From Filosporella fistucella (taxonomy: Eukaryota > Ascomycota > Leotiomycetes > Helotiales), in NCBI GenBank assembly GCA_030077755.1, contig JAQJZZ010000007.1:2220271-2284270 (forward strand): a stretch of DNA of 64,000 nt. Reading direction: 5' to 3'. Below, in pieces: positions 1 through 13,053 of this stretch (positions within the stretch are counted from its first letter, which is position 1; each line of letters opens with the position of its first letter). Both the position numbers and the translations under genes were made by a program. The notes beneath the pieces were generated by a model. That model was not told the DNA's origin. It saw nothing but the letters and a program-made list of their open reading frames with translations, and did not search any database.

Positions 1-697
1 CAATCCCTAGCATCACAACAGCAAGAGCTGAATATGCCCAGAATACAACCCTGTATGCTCTCATTGTATTCCAGCCCAACCTCCCCAGAAGGAAATCCAG
101 AGTCCACCCACATGTACCCATCCCGAGAGCTGATCCTGCTGCACCCGATAGGGAGTACCATGCGTAGATATCTCCGCGATTCTTTGTAGGTGTCAGTTGA
201 GCTATTGTTGACTCTTCGATTGCTCTGAACGGTCCAATCTCATTCCCACTTTTGTGTAATTAGCTTCTAAACTCACTGTTAATGTAGAGCTAGGTAGCAT
301 ACCTTGGACTAATAACCCCAACCACAGCAGCAGCAAGCAGCATCCAATAATTTCCACAAATGGCGAAGACAACTCCCGAAACAGCCATCAAGCCAGCTCC
401 CATTGCCATGACAGTTCTCCTTCCAAGAACATCTGCAAATATCGTAAGCACAAAGCTCAGTACCGTAGCTCCAATTAACGTAAGTGTCATAAAAAGACCG
501 ATTTTCTCTTTTGATATCCCCAACACCGAAAGATAAGAAACGAGAATGAGTGTAGAGCTGCCATAAGCATAAAGACGGACGAATCGTTGGGCACAGAGCA
601 ACTTCGTATCGAGTGGTGAAGACCAGAGTGAGAGGAGTCCGGTTTCCTCTAACGATTTAAGAACAAATGAAATGAACATTGTGCAAGAATTGTGCAA
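1..697 (-). CDS. Major facilitator superfamily transporter (3' part beyond window)
   Basis: This is the N-terminal part of a membrane transporter of the MFS; the gene continues past the left edge. Exons read on the minus strand are 697-303 and 248-1, with a 54 nt GT-AG intron at 249-302. Splicing joins the frame as ISPSGNEIGPFRAIEEST. Two hydrophobic helices are followed by the MFS loop motif DVLGRR (around residue 90), then further helices. The region after the intron (GNEIGPFRAIEEST) is conserved in a fungal MFS subfamily whose substrate I do not know. The start at 697 is the first ATG of the open frame; an in-frame ATG at 679 is a good alternative, and a short upstream exon cannot be excluded. 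Confidence 0.8.
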
Positions 698-1425
698 AAG
701 AATCTCTGAATTGCTCGCGGATGGAAGGAGAGGACAGAGGAGAGACTTCTAATTATATCTTCCATTATGAACTGCAGACTGAGTAAACAATAACACATCA
801 TGCCCCTATCCTCCCGTCTCTGCAATTGCATCTCCAGGAGCAATGCATTGAGCCCTGAAGGGAAAGCGAAGTTTTCACCAGCTGCAAAGTCGTGACTTCG
901 TGGCTTGCTGAGGAAGATGATTGGGACTCTTCTAGTAAAGACGTTGAAGACCGAGCACCGGCATCGTGCCTCCTTCTCCGCAACGAGCTCTCGTGACTAA
1001 ATTTGCCGTTATATTTTGAGACATTGATTTTCTCAGGGTGGCTTTGTCGCGTGCGTTGTTACTATTTCAGGGCAAGTCCCTGTGCTTCAGGCGGCCGGGC
1101 ACTACACCACACCCGAAGGGACGGTTCTCGCTACACATTCAGGAGGCCAGACCGGCTGAAAACGCTATGAAGATCAATATTCTCCTGTTTCCTGGGAAAG
1201 CTCCTAGAGGCACAGCTGTCCATTTCATGTGTACGCCAAAAAACGGAAATGCCGTCAACAAGTTGACAGGCTAGATCTATTCGATTTGCAGAAAGTTCCA
1301 GACAGGTTTGTTTCAATGCAAACGAGCTATAATTTCACTATCCAAAATATCTGATTTTGTGACAAATCAATTGATCAATATGAAAGAAACAAATAGTGGA
1401 GCAAAGCAGCCGCCACTATATCACA
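698..1425. other. Intergenic stretch, no gene seen
   Basis: This is the upstream region of the MFS gene and the downstream side of the GNAT gene. Short open frames here have no recognisable domain. I see no RNA gene or repeat. Confidence 0.5.
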
Positions 1426-2091
1426 TCAATCTAGATACCATTTACCTCTCTGCTTCAATACTTCTTTCGAATCCTGCCACTTCTCTCTTCCAAACTCAAA
1501 AATATAACTATGTTCATCCCCATCAAGATTTTCCCTTCCTGCACCCAATTCCATTGTCTTCATCAATTCCTGAAATGGCAGATTCAAAGCTTCTGTCTCC
1601 AGAGTTACTTTCTCGATGCCTAACTCATGGAATCCATACTCAATAACCGCTTCCAATGCTTCGATTGCAAGACCCTTTCTCACAAACCGATAATCAATCA
1701 GCACTCCCGTATCACCCACCAACACATCCTTTCCATCTCCTCCCTTCTCTTTTGGAAATGTATTAAATCCACTCATACCAATCAATATGCCATCACTAAC
1801 TCTCAGATTATCTACTACCTCTCTATCTACACCCTTCAACGCATCTCCCTCCTCTTTTAAAACGATAACCAGAAAGGCATTGTCGCCTGCTGCGGTAGTT
1901 TCTCTTTGACGTGCAAGTGCAATCTCGGTTTCGGATTCGGGGCGAGTAGCTTCTCTGACACCGCCGAAAGGGTTGTTTTGAGGAGTGCTACGGATGAGAC
2001 TGTGCACTTTGGCATCGGACACGAGAGCTGTGCGGAGGATGAGGCGCGGAGTTGTAAGAGTGTGAGATGGACGAGCGTGAGGAGGAGGCAT
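1426..2091 (-). CDS. GNAT-family N-acetyltransferase
   Basis: A single-exon protein of 221 aa. It starts TPRLILR after a short proline-rich lead, which is the usual opening of RimJ/RimL-type acetyltransferases, and continues with beta strands, an IGMSGFNTF strand and a GDTGVLIDYRFVRKGLAIEALEA segment (given here only as a landmark) that corresponds to the acetyl-CoA binding region. The pattern YRFVRKGLA-E-A around residues 137-149 is the acetyl-CoA loop and helix. The chosen start is the ATG at 2091 (MPPPHARPSH); the same frame is open for 40 codons upstream, but that stretch is unlike the family. Substrate (protein N-terminus or small molecule) is unknown. It lies downstream of, and on the same strand as, the ABC pump. 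Confidence 0.75.
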   Translation of the reverse strand: MPPPHARPSHTLTTPRLILRTALVSDAKVHSLIRSTPQNNPFGGVREATRPESETEIALARQRETTAAGDNAFLVIVLKEEGDALKGVDREVVDNLRVSDGILIGMSGFNTFPKEKGGDGKDVLVGDTGVLIDYRFVRKGLAIEALEAVIEYGFHELGIEKVTLETEALNLPFQELMKTMELGAGRENLDGDEHSYIFEFGREKWQDSKEVLKQRGKWYLD

Positions 2092-2516
2092 TTGAGGATA
2101 TTTTATCAAACCACGATTCGTATAGCGGAGATGTAAAATTGAAATTGTGAAGACTGGATTGAGGTAATCTGAGTTTTCGATATCAGTTGCTTGTCTGTGG
2201 TCAAGATACACACAGATGCGGGGTCATGTTTATATTAAACTCTGCCTGGGGTTGATTGTCAAGTGAGCGAGGTTGTGACTCACAGTCAGATCACGAATGC
2301 AGAAGTTGCATACAATCACCAATCAAAGAACCTGAGCTATCGCGTTATCGATTCATTTTATCACCTTCCCAATAGAGCCTGGTGTTATGAACTCCATGCG
2401 AATCGAGCTCGTCAGGAAGCTGGCTGGAAATTTAATTAATAATTATGTGTTATACGATGCAAAAGTGCGGCGAGACTACAAAAAGAAATCCGACTCCTAA
2501 TTGGGTAGTTGTAACA
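2092..2516. other. Intergenic stretch between ABC transporter and GNAT gene
   Basis: Contains the 3' end region of the ABC transporter and the 5' region of the acetyltransferase. Nothing else is recognised. Confidence 0.5.
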
Positions 2517-5500
2517 TCATGGCAGTATGGTCTCTCCCTTGGCCTGTGGCTCTTTCGCCTTCTCCTTACCAGTGTTCTCCTTCTTAGGATCCTTCTTGAA
2601 GAGTCCCAAGATGGGAGACAGCTTCTCCCCCATTGACTTTCCAGACCCCTTCCTCACCCTTATAAGATAGTACAAGAACACAGCCATGAAGATATTGAAA
2701 ACAATATAAGCAAAGCCAATACCGTAGTCTCTCCAACGTGTGGTATAGCTGATACTAACGCTTGCTAAATATTGGTCTGTGTTTTGAAGTGCACAGAACT
2801 GACAGTCGGCCGTCGCGGTTGGGTTGTATACAGCTCCACCTGAAAGCCTGGCATAGTCTCCAAGATAGCTCCCGCAGTCCAGCCCGGGTGAAGGCTGCAT
2901 GATCGCCAATTCCTTGTTGGAGCAGCGAACCTCACGACCGGAGAGACCAGTCGAAGCGATTGCGGAAACAAGATCTGTATTTATTAGCGATTGCTAAATG
3001 AGGTAACAGCCAAAACTTACAGGTCAACGGAGAAACGCGATACATGAAAATCCAGAAACCAGGAAGTGCAGTGGGCGTTTGAAAAACACCGTTAAATGTC
3101 AATGTCATGGAGAACATCAGAGTACCGATGTTTCCAGCTGTCTCGGCATCCGGCAGAGCAGCAATCAGCATATGGGCGAATGTACTGGCAAATACGAAGA
3201 ATTGGACAAGCAAAAGTAGAATAAGTCCTTGTCGCTCTCCAGATGGAATACCTCCTCGAGTATAGATAGGGTAGTAGTAGGAACCGAAGACCATAATACC
3301 GAGAAGTATCTGATAAGGTATCTCAACGACGATATTGGCGATCAAAAATGCCTTCCAGCTATATGCCTTCGATGGGCGCTCTCGGACTTCATATAAATCT
3401 CTCTGCAAGATAAACCGGGGCATAATCTGCTGTACGAGAGTCGTGAAAATGGTTGTAATCATGAATATAGAAAAAATGGCGTCCTGCACACCTTGTTGGG
3501 TCCGATCGGCGTGGAAGAATGAGAAACCGATGAAGAGAGCTGATGCAACGCCTAGAAGGATTTTGCTATAGATATAACCGGGGGTTCGCCAGTATTGTTG
3601 GAAAACACGAATGGTGACTTCATAAAGCTGGTTCGCGAAGGGCATAGCGAATTCTCTATGGGAACCCGCGCCTTCATCGCGAGACTGCTGGCTTCCCATT
3701 TCCTGCTGGATTCGAGAAAGTTCATTTTGAACCTCTTTTGCTTGATTGCTGTTCTTCCAAACATCATGCCAATCCTTTGTAGACTTACCGGTGGCACCTG
3801 CCCCGACCATGGTCAACACTGTTTATTGTTAGATGGACCCGAGCACATGAGGGGAGACTGTTACATACTGTATTCTGCTGGGTTGTCGTTCTCTCCACAT
3901 TTGTCTGCGCCATTGGCTTCAAAGTACTTGAGCAGAGTTTGTGAGTTCTCGCCAATATCACCAAAGTAGACAGTCTTTCCTCCCTTGGCCAGAAATAGCA
4001 ATCGATCGAACTCTTGAAACAAGATAGCACTCGGCTGATGGATAGTAGCCAAAACCGCCTGTCCGTTATCTGCAAGTTTTCGTAGGAAGGAGACAATAGC
4101 CCAAGACGATTGCGAGTCCAAACCGGACGTTGGTTCATCCAGAAACAGAAGAAGAGCCGGCTTGGCAGCTAACTCGACTCCAATGGTAAGTAACTTGCGC
4201 TGCTCAACGTTCAATCCCTCTCCAGGTACACCAACGACAGCCTCTGCAAAGTCTTCCATTGCTAACATCTTTATGACGTCCTCGACAAAGGCGTATTTCT
4301 CTTCTTTAGAGACTGTCTTCGGTTGACGGAGCATAGCAGAAAATCTCAAAGCTTCGCGGACCGTTGTCGTTTCTAGGTGGAGATCCTGCTGTTGAACATA
4401 ACCAGTTTTGCGTTGGAAGGACTGATCCAATGGCTTTCCAGAAACTAACATGTCGCCGGTAACAATTCCCATAGAGACACGCTGAGCAAGAACGTCAAGC
4501 AAGGTAGTTTTGCCTGCGCCAGATACACCCATCAAAGCAGTAAGAGTACCTGGTTTGACCCATCCCGAGACATTGTCAAGAAGCCGGCGAGGTTCCCCTT
4601 TGATTTTAATATCATAGCAGACATCCTTCCAAGTGAAAACGTCCGTCTGTGGTGGTAGAGCGGCAACTTGCTCGTCCTGTTGTTGCTCTTGTTTCTCCCC
4701 GCCCTTTTCGGTGGTTTTGCTTCCAGGTGAAACAGGGGCTTCCTCGTCATTCTTCGCGGCCTTCTCAGCAGCGACAAGCTCCTTTGGTACATGCCCACGA
4801 CGGAAGACGAGAACTTCGGCAGAACTATCAGTGGATGAATTGAACTCCGTTGCAAAAAGGTAAACGCAGAGGAAGAAAATCATGAAAGCAAACATGAAAC
4901 CGAGGTTCCTCCAGATGTGCGAGTAGGAGTACTGAAATTGAGCTTGCAAATAAGCATCCCCAGAGACAGTAGTCTCACCGGCAACAGCTCCCGCAACGGC
5001 GCAAATGAATGTCTCTCCAGTGAGGGTATATGGCCCGCCGGATGGAACCAGTTGGGAACATGCAAATCGCTGTCCGTGTAGCTCGTTTACAAACAGGCCC
5101 TCGAATGCATAGGCAACAGGATTGATCCAACTGAGCCATTTGAACCACTATAATGAATCAGAATTAAGATTTGAAGTCGAGGCAGCTTCAAGCTAAGGCA
5201 GTGCAGGATTATCTGGACAACAGGGGGCGTGGAACGAAAAGGATACTTACAGGGTGCATATCTGGGCGTGGGATGACAAAACCAGTATATATGACGATGG
5301 CTAATGTGGCGACTCCTGCGATAGCTAGAGCTTGGGAAACCGTTTTGGTAGATGCTGCAATACTTCGGTATATTTGAGACATCTAGAATTCCTCAGTCCA
5401 GTGAATGCAAAACATAAATAGGGATTCTTACAGTCAAGATAGCCACGAAGTTGAACAGGAAGAATATGAAAAATTGCGATGGCTCCCGTCTCAATCCAGC

Positions 5501-7614
5501 TAGAAAGTAGAGAATGATGTTGAAGCAGGTCGCGATTAAGAACTTGACAGGAATGTCTGCAACAACACCAGCCAATGCTACCATGATGTCAGCATACGGA
5601 AGGATTTGTAGACTATGGAGCGTTACCTTCTGTGAAAGGGTGATAAAATGCATACGAAGCTTGCTTTTCAACAATGGGTCGTTGATTATACAAGTTATTG
5701 ACTTCCGAGATGGCAATCAAGGCATTCAAGAGGACAGCGAAGAATAAAACACCACCTTTCTGGAAAAAACTCGCAGTATTGTTTGGTGTTCCGTAGAAGA
5801 CGGATCCAATAATCAAGGCCATGACTATTTGACCAATGATCGTTGTCACTGTGGAGGTTTTGTCGTTCCATAGTCGTTGATATGCTCGCTGGGTACAGTA
5901 TTTGACTTGCATTGGGATACTAATGGTATATGGCGACTCGGGTCGAACGTGCTTCGATTGCATTCCGCGTTTGCTTGCCTGCTTATTGTTAGCACGGTAT
6001 TGGGATTCGAACATGAAATTCATACCTGGAACTGCTCGAGGGTTTTGCCTCCCATTGGGAATTCCTCTTCGTGATCCTTCACCTCCTGCTTCAAAGCCTT
6101 GCATTGAGGCGATTCCTTCCAATACCTTTCGAACTCATCCGGTGTCCTAGGCACCTTGTTTTCGTAGCCTTCGCGAACTTTTCGTTCAGTAGGATTCGTG
6201 ACTGATGTGAGGAAATCTCCTGTAGTCTGACGTGACGGACATTCCCAACCCATATCAACAAAGTATTGCTTTGCATCCTCACAAGGACCGAAATAAATTT
6301 GACGTCCCTCGTACAAGACGACCGCTTTGTCAAACTCATCATAAATGGCCTGAGATGCTTGGTAGATGGCAACGAGATGTACCGACCCAGCCAGATTTGC
6401 GGACATGCGGAGAGACTTGGTGAATTCCAATGCTGTCGCAGCATCAAGACCACGAGTCGAATTATCCCATGAAGCTATTGGGGATCCAGCCAGGGCCATT
6501 TCTGCGATACTGACACGCTTTCTCTCGCCTCCTGAGACACCCCTCACAAAATCATTGCCAACTTTGGTGTTGTATGTATGTGAAAGACCAAAGATAGCCA
6601 TAACGACAGCGGCCATGTGCTTCGCCCATGATTCTCTACTGAGTCCTTCGATCAACCTTTGCTGTGGTGTTCTAACGCGAGCTGCAAATTCCAAAGTTTC
6701 CCCAACCGTCAGGTGAGGAAAATGTTTATCAACTTCTTGATTGTACACCAGTTCTCCCTTGAATTGCTTGAGCATTTGCTTCTGGGTGATCCCTGTAGAA
6801 GTCAGTCATTTGCAATTCTTCTTGAAAACTAGACTTACCATTATAGTGTATCTCTGACTGCGACTTCAAATCGAGCCCATGAAGCTCACCCATCAGAGTT
6901 TTGAGCAGCGTGGAGCATCCACTACCAGGCCTTCCGAGTACCACAAGCATCTCGCCTGATTTCAGAACACCGTCGAATTCATTGAGAATAGTTTTTTCGG
7001 GTCCCTTCCCGAAGAACTCTCCAAACCGAAGCGGAGCCAGTAGTAGGGATCCAACATTTTTCTGTATATTGATTGCTGAGCCAGATCCCGAGACTTTGAC
7101 GTTCTTCCATACAATCCCGGCGCGTCTCTGAATTACTTCATTCTGGTCCATCAATCTCACGAGCCTATTCGATTTAGATTAGTGGTCACACCAAACCTCA
7201 GCAGATGCAGCCTCACATTTTAGACCATTTGTATACATCAAATTCAGGTGAACTGGGATCCAGCACAGGATCGCCAAGCTCAACACCTGCCAGTGTATCT
7301 CTTCGTTCAAGAGCAGATGACTCAGCTGTTTTTGTTCTTGCCAGTGCAATCGAACCCCCGAAGGTTGAGGCAATCCTTTGCAGCTCACCTCTATCGACAG
7401 GGGATATTGGCGCGAATTGGCGTCTTTCCGCGGCAGACTTGCTGGTATATGTTCTCTCCAATGGTTGATCATCTTCGGCGTCAGTTGAACTCCTAGCCGT
7501 CTTCAACTCTGGGCGTTCTATTTCCTCCTCTGGGTACGCATGTTGGCTATTTTCGCCAGTAAGAATATTCTCGGTGCGTATGGGATGAAAGTGTCGATCG
7601 CCTTCAGATGCCAT
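2517..7614 (-). CDS. PDR-type (ABC-G) full-size ABC drug-efflux transporter
   Basis: Plasma-membrane ATP-driven efflux pump of the fungal pleiotropic drug resistance family. Nine exons on the minus strand: 7614-7217, 7164-6839, 6792-6026, 5978-5627, 5577-5432, 5382-5251, 5147-3869, 3818-3021, 2974-2517; they sum to 4656 nt (1551 aa), all with GT-AG introns. Layout is (NBD-TMD)2. NBD1 has the PDR-degenerate Walker [10 protein letters not shown] (about residue 210), signature VSGGERKR (about 327) and the altered Walker [12 protein letters not shown] (about 349). NBD2 has canonical Walker [10 protein letters not shown] (about 914), degenerate signature LNVEQRK (about 1019) and DEPTSGLD (about 1044). 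The asymmetric degeneracy is normal for PDR pumps. The family exports azoles, plant defence compounds and other xenobiotics; the substrate here cannot be read from sequence. Confidence 0.95.
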
Positions 7615-10149
7615 GATTGCTGAGAACCAATCGTAGGAATTTTCAATCGACGCCGCAAATGGCGGTAGGGTGTTGGAAATATACCTTAGTTGGAATCTTA
7701 TTGAAGAAACAACGATTCAATGAAGTACAGACTTTCCGGAGTGGGCGGACGTGTGTTGTTTTGTAGCTGTGAAGTAGCTATGGCTGTCTCCTAGCGTGAG
7801 CTTAATTGACGCCAGCCATTGACCTCATCAACTAAACACATTTTGCAGCAGCTTCTCGGACGAATTGTCTCCCATGCCGAGAACATAAAAACTCAATGTG
7901 AATTGTGTTATTAGTTATTAATCGGCCAGAAGCAGTGTGTATGTGGATGGTGAATCAGCATTGTGCACTCTTCGTCCCGGCCAGCCCTATCAGATTATTT
8001 GAATCAACAATCGGCAAGGGAATGATGCTGGGCAATTCGTATGCATGTTCCGCTTTTACACTGTTCGATACAGTAGAGGCAAGGATCTTTTCTGCCTTAT
8101 TCCTCGGTATGGGGGTAGAACAAAGTTCCAATGCTGCATACGGTACTTCCCTCGTACCATGATACGCTACCGGCTTGTGCATTTAGACCGGCACCTATTC
8201 GCTATCCAGGTTAGGTGGGGTGATGGCTCTCCGTAAAACCCCATGCCCTATGGCTGACTGACTAACGGACCACGGTGATTGGAAACACCGTTTGCTGACT
8301 GTATCAGCCTTTAAAGTCCTCGACAGATTGTCGGCCGGCGGATTATCAAGTGTAAGCTAGGCACTGAATGAACATTGCCGCCCAAAAGTTTCTGGCCCGA
8401 ACATTGTCATGAGTGTGCCTTGCTGCTGCGGAAAAGCTCTGGAATCCTAGTAGGCGGCATGATACGAGGCCGTGTGAGAGTATAAATTGTGTTTCTGATG
8501 AACTAACGAGACATAGCGATCCACTTATGAAGCATACTGAAATTGCATGTTAGCCACGACTATCAAGTCTAATTTGGTTGACTTTCTTCATCCATGGAGG
8601 GGCTCGAAGGGAACAAAAAAGATACTGCAGTGATCTGCCTAGGGAGTCTGAGCCAGGCTCCAGAACCTGGAGCTTAGCTTGTTTGGTTTGGTCTGAAATC
8701 TGAACACACCCGTCCGGGAGTGAGACCGAAGATTGCAAAGTGTCAAGTGCATTTCTGCTCAAAATGACGCCGTGCAGCAGAACTTTACGAGTAAACCTTC
8801 CAAAATTAAGGCGCAAAAGATTCCGCAGAACGAGTGCGAAATAATCCGCGGATTCCGTTCAGGAAACACTGCAATTATCGAAGCCGATGTTTTCGTCCGC
8901 CGACAATTTCATTCGGAACGGCTGAGATCCATATCCAGGTTCTAGAAGCCACCTCCTGGCGGACCCAGAGGCAAATGCGAAACCCCGTTGAGTTCTACAT
9001 GTTCTGTGTTCGTGGAGTATGGTTGCCGTTCTTCTCGCACCTATGTCCGTAAAGTCGGCCGAACGCGATGCTAGAGAATTGGCGAAGTCGAGGCTCAGTC
9101 AGATCAAAATTTGGCTCCAGAAAGTTAATTTTTCGGTGCAGCTCTACTGGCATACACCATATCTGTGTGACGTCTTTCGTTAAATTGTGGATGCGGAAGT
9201 CCAAGTGTGATGGATGAGTCGCGGAGATATCAGTCTTCACCAGGCCGCCTCGTGGAGATAAAGACCAGGTCGCATAGAGATGTTGTAGGACAGCCTTCGC
9301 CAATGTCACTTTGCATATTGGTCGGCGGAAGATGAAGTTGAAGAGCTAGCGCTCTGCATGCAGGAGAAGGGGGATCAGGTTATGCCGTGGCTGTAAAGCA
9401 GAGTAAACAACGATCGTGTATTGCTGAAGGTTTGTAAATTGTCGCATTCAAGTGTAGTGAGGTTGACATCGGAAGCCGGAGGTTACTGCCCCTATAGTTC
9501 AGTGGGGCAGACAATGCCCAGCACATACCTAGGTACAAACCCTCGAGGTACCCTAGCTACCACCCGAGACGTCTATACATTTTCACTTGCTAGAAATTGC
9601 ACCAGTGAGATATACCGTTGGCTCAATGCTTCGATGCCATAGAACGACCAAAATGCAAACGCGAATTTGTGCATTGGAAGATGCAGTATTCCTAACTTTC
9701 AAAATTGAAGCGTCAATGAATATTACGAACCTGCTGGAAACTAAAGTTGACATGTTCCAATAACGCTGATTGGAGTAAAGAACAAGAAAGGGGCAAGATC
9801 CTATTGTATTCAGAGATGGAGCTAAATTCAAGGATACCAATTCATCAAAACGCGTACTTTTATCGTGGTCTTGAAATCAAAACTTAACGTGTTTTCCTGA
9901 GATCTACCATATTCTATTCGCATTCATTCCTACAAAGCAGTCTATGAGGTATGCGAGATATATTATAGCCCGGCAGCAAATAATATTTCGAAAATAAATA
10001 TTTCTTCTCCGGTAGGACGAACATGAGTTTCAAGATGCTCAATTTGAACAAGGTCATTGAGTAATTTCTGATTCATTTTGCGAGCGATATATATTAAACA
10101 ATATGCCAAACGCCATTTCTATATGCAGTTTATATTCTATCACATTCCC
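7615..10149. other. Long intergenic region, no supported gene
   Basis: About 2.5 kb between the divergent-side 5' end of the ABC gene and the 3' end of the sugar transporter. It has no repeat family seen elsewhere in the window, no tRNA-like box and no open frame with a recognisable domain. A 104-codon minus-strand frame at 8995-9309 was examined and not accepted. The segment next to 7615 presumably contains the ABC transporter promoter. Confidence 0.5.
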
Positions 10150-11882
10150 CTAAACACTCTCATCAGTGCCCTTTTCAGCCTCGACATGCTCAGTAACATC
10201 GAGCTTCTTATCTGTCATACCCATCTCAGCGGCATATGTAGAGTGAGGCACCCACTTGGCACTAGTCATAGGAGTAGTCTCTTCCAACATTCTGTCGACC
10301 TGCTCAAGAGTCAAGCCCTTGGTCTCAGGAATCAAGAAGTAGGCGTAAATGAGACAAAGGAAGCAAAGAGATCCCCAGAGGAAGAACACTTTTGGTCCCA
10401 AGTCAACACCACCACCAGCTGTTGAGGTGATGTATGGAGTGATGACAGTAATGATCTGTAGTAAATTAGTATATACCAAGTCAGCTTGGAAGGGGGACTT
10501 ACACAGTTCCACAGCCAGTTAGAGGCGGTTGACAATGCTACACCACGAGATCTGATTGGGAGAGGGAAGATCTCGCCGATGATGACCCAGGCTCCTGGTC
10601 CCCATGTAGCAGCAAAGAATGAGATGTAGATACAGATGAATGCGATCATAGCTGAGACAGCTGGCTTAGCATCAGTGGTAACACCGATGATAGCAACAAT
10701 AAATTCACAGACAACCATTCCAAGAGCACCCCAGATCATGATTGAACGTCTGCCGAACTTCTCAATAATCCAGAATGATGGAGGGGTAGAGCAGACGTTG
10801 ACAAGAGTAGTGATTAAGCTGATCAAGAAAGGATTGCTGATCGTGCCGAGTTGGGTGAAGAATGTAGTTCCAAAGTAAAAGATGAAGTTGACACCAGTCC
10901 ATTGTTGCATCATTTGAATACTTGTGCCGAGAATGGTTCGGCGGAGATTACTGGCGGGGTTAAAGACGCTTCCCTTGAAGCAGTTGGCCCAAGAAGAGAA
11001 GTAACCATTTTGAGGAATAACAGACATCTCGTACTCGTGGTTGGCGATAATCTCAGTGAGTTCGGCTTGGACAAGCTCTGAACCGGCAGGCTGGTCACGA
11101 AGACGCTCAAGAGTTCGGGCAGCTTCGTCGAGTCTACCCTTCATAACGAAGTATCGTGGGGATTCTGGGAGCCAAAAAAGACCCACAGCTAGGATTACAG
11201 CCCAGAGAAGTTGAAGGGCCATTGGGATACGGTATGAGCCGCTGTCTTTTCTCTCCTTGGTGGCATAGTCAACACATGAAGCCAAGAGGAGACCGATTGT
11301 AATGGCGAATTGATAGCCTGGCTATGTTAGTGTTGTTTCCAGAATATCAAGAGGCTACTTACCAGAAACAATTGCACCGCGGACAGACTTTGGAGCAATC
11401 TCAGACATGTAAAGAATGATGATTGCCGAGACGAAACCAACTCCAAATCCTGCAATAAGACGGCCCACAACAAGAAGTGCGAGCGAGCTCGAGGCGGTTT
11501 GGAGAATACATCCGATCGCATAGACGAAGCATCCAGAAATGACGGTGGTCCTTCGTCCAAACCAATCCGCAAGATCACCAGCAAGCAGAGCTCCAAAGAA
11601 GGTTCCAGCTGATAGGATCGAGACAATCAAGGATTTATCGGGAGTTGGGATGACGAAAGCGGCGAGTTCTGCAGCAGATGCATCTGCACCTGGGATGGGA
11701 AGACCGGTAAAGAGGTGGATGAAGTAGTCCATAGCGAGGACACCGCTGATATATCCAGAATCATAGCCAAAAAAGACGCCGCCAAAGGCAGCAAAAACAC
11801 ACATCATATAAGATTTCCATGTTGTTGGAGCTTCGACACGGGAAGCATCAGCTGTACCAACAAATCCGACTCCGCCTGCCAT
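10150..11882 (-). CDS. MFS sugar transporter (hexose transporter type)
   Basis: Twelve-helix monosaccharide transporter of the sugar porter family, expected in the plasma membrane. Exons: 11882-11363, 11317-10503, 10455-10150 (introns 45 and 47 nt); total 546 aa. Family marks are visible in order: FGYDSGYISG in helix 1, DWFGRR after helix 2, GRLIAGFGVG in helix 4, PESPRY at the start of the central loop, QQWTGVNFIFYFGTTFF in helix 7, FGRR after helix 8, and PETKGLTLEQVD at the end of helix 12. All key motifs are present, so it should be functional. The acceptor of intron 1 was chosen at 11318-11319 because it restores GYQFAITIG; an earlier AG would break the frame. The substrate is probably glucose or another hexose (family knowledge). 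Confidence 0.95.
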
Positions 11883-13053
11883 TTTGATGTACCGGTAGTA
11901 TGAATGATCTGAAAGAATTGATTGAGATGGAACGAAAAGGGAATATGAGGTGGGAAAGCAGCATTATATCCTCTCTCAACTCCAGGCAATACTTCACCCC
12001 GATGTTTTCAGAGTCGGCCCTTCACCTATTTTCTCCAAACCCCTCACCCCTCACCTCCATGAAAATGACCAAAAAATCGAACATGTTCCCACCTCTTCCC
12101 AGTTCTCAAAGTGTAACGACCCGCCAGCTCGGTCAGACTTTTTGGATCTCGGCCAAAATTTGTTGCAGAGATGAAGCTAGACTCGTGTCTCGGAGACGGC
12201 GACTCGTCAATGCGGATATTCAGCGGGGCCTGGAGCTGAGAAATCGGGATGACTGCGGGCCTGAAGTTGGGGAGTGGAGAGGAGCTGGGGCACGGGGCAG
12301 ATAGACAGACCACGAGGGCATCGTACTTCGTACCGTACTTTATCACTTGATAGGAATAGGACAAAGCAGGAGGTGGCGAAGAATTGGGGGCGAGAGCTGG
12401 AGAGGTTGTAAATAAGGAGGCGAGGAGAGCTACGAGAAAGATCACTTGATTCCATACAAATGCCAAGTCGAGAAGCGAGCAAAAATGGGCGAAGAACAAA
12501 AACAATCAAAACAGAATGAGCTGACACAACATTAATAAGACTATATTGCGGGTTTGCGTTGCGGAACACTCAAGTCGACTCAGTCGAGTCATGCTGAAAG
12601 CAGTGTGGACGGCGGATAGTGGAGGGTGGAGAATGAATGGAGAGTGGAGAGAAGGAGGAATTGGAGAAGTGGGAAAGAAAGGAGAGAGAGATGACAGCGG
12701 ATTTACTGCGGGCGAAAAATGCGGGAAAGAATTTACCCCGGTGTTTCTGAGTTTGTGCAGCATTTTGAACACAACAGATATTGAAAAATGATGATTGCAA
12801 GAATCACTTCTTCTTCTCGCCATCTCATACTGTGCTGCAATACAAACTCCATGTCCCAAAAAATTTGAATATGCAAGAATGTTGCATACCCTGGTGGGAG
12901 GCGCACCACAAGCTTTTCTATTCTTCTCTGCCTTGAGCTTCTCTGTCGACCCCTGTACAGCCACTGCGCCGAGGCCTAAATTTCATCTATTCCGGGCACA
13001 AGTCTGGTTATGATTCGCCCAAATCTTAGATACCAGGACAGATCGGTTTGCTC
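11883..13053. other. Promoter region of the sugar transporter
   Basis: About 1.2 kb without a supported gene between the sugar transporter start and the epimerase pseudogene. It includes a cluster of CreA-like words (listed separately) and purine/pyrimidine-biased stretches. Short open frames on both strands look like chance. Confidence 0.45.
12223..12290 (+). promoter_or_regulatory. Cluster of four CreA/Mig1-type SYGGRG words
   Basis: Within 68 bp there are GCGGGG (12223), CTGGAG (12230), GTGGAG (12274) and CTGGGG (12285), all matching the SYGGRG consensus of the carbon catabolite repressor CreA. They lie about 340-400 bp upstream of the sugar transporter start codon, where such sites would be expected if the gene is glucose-regulated. 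The consensus is short and occurs by chance, so binding is only inferred. Confidence 0.35.

Noticed and set aside
8995..9309. 104-codon minus-strand open frame in the 2.5 kb intergenic region
   Set aside because: No ATG at the apparent start, a stop just upstream in the frame, and no recognisable domain.
9480..9540. Possible tRNA-like sequence (GCCCCTATAGTTCAGTGGGG)
   Set aside because: The A-box-like start is not followed by an anticodon stem or a T-arm box at the right distance.
1..11882. Secondary-metabolite cluster (MFS, acetyltransferase, ABC pump, sugar transporter side by side)
   Set aside because: No backbone synthase, oxidoreductase set or pathway regulator lies among them; the adjacency looks incidental.
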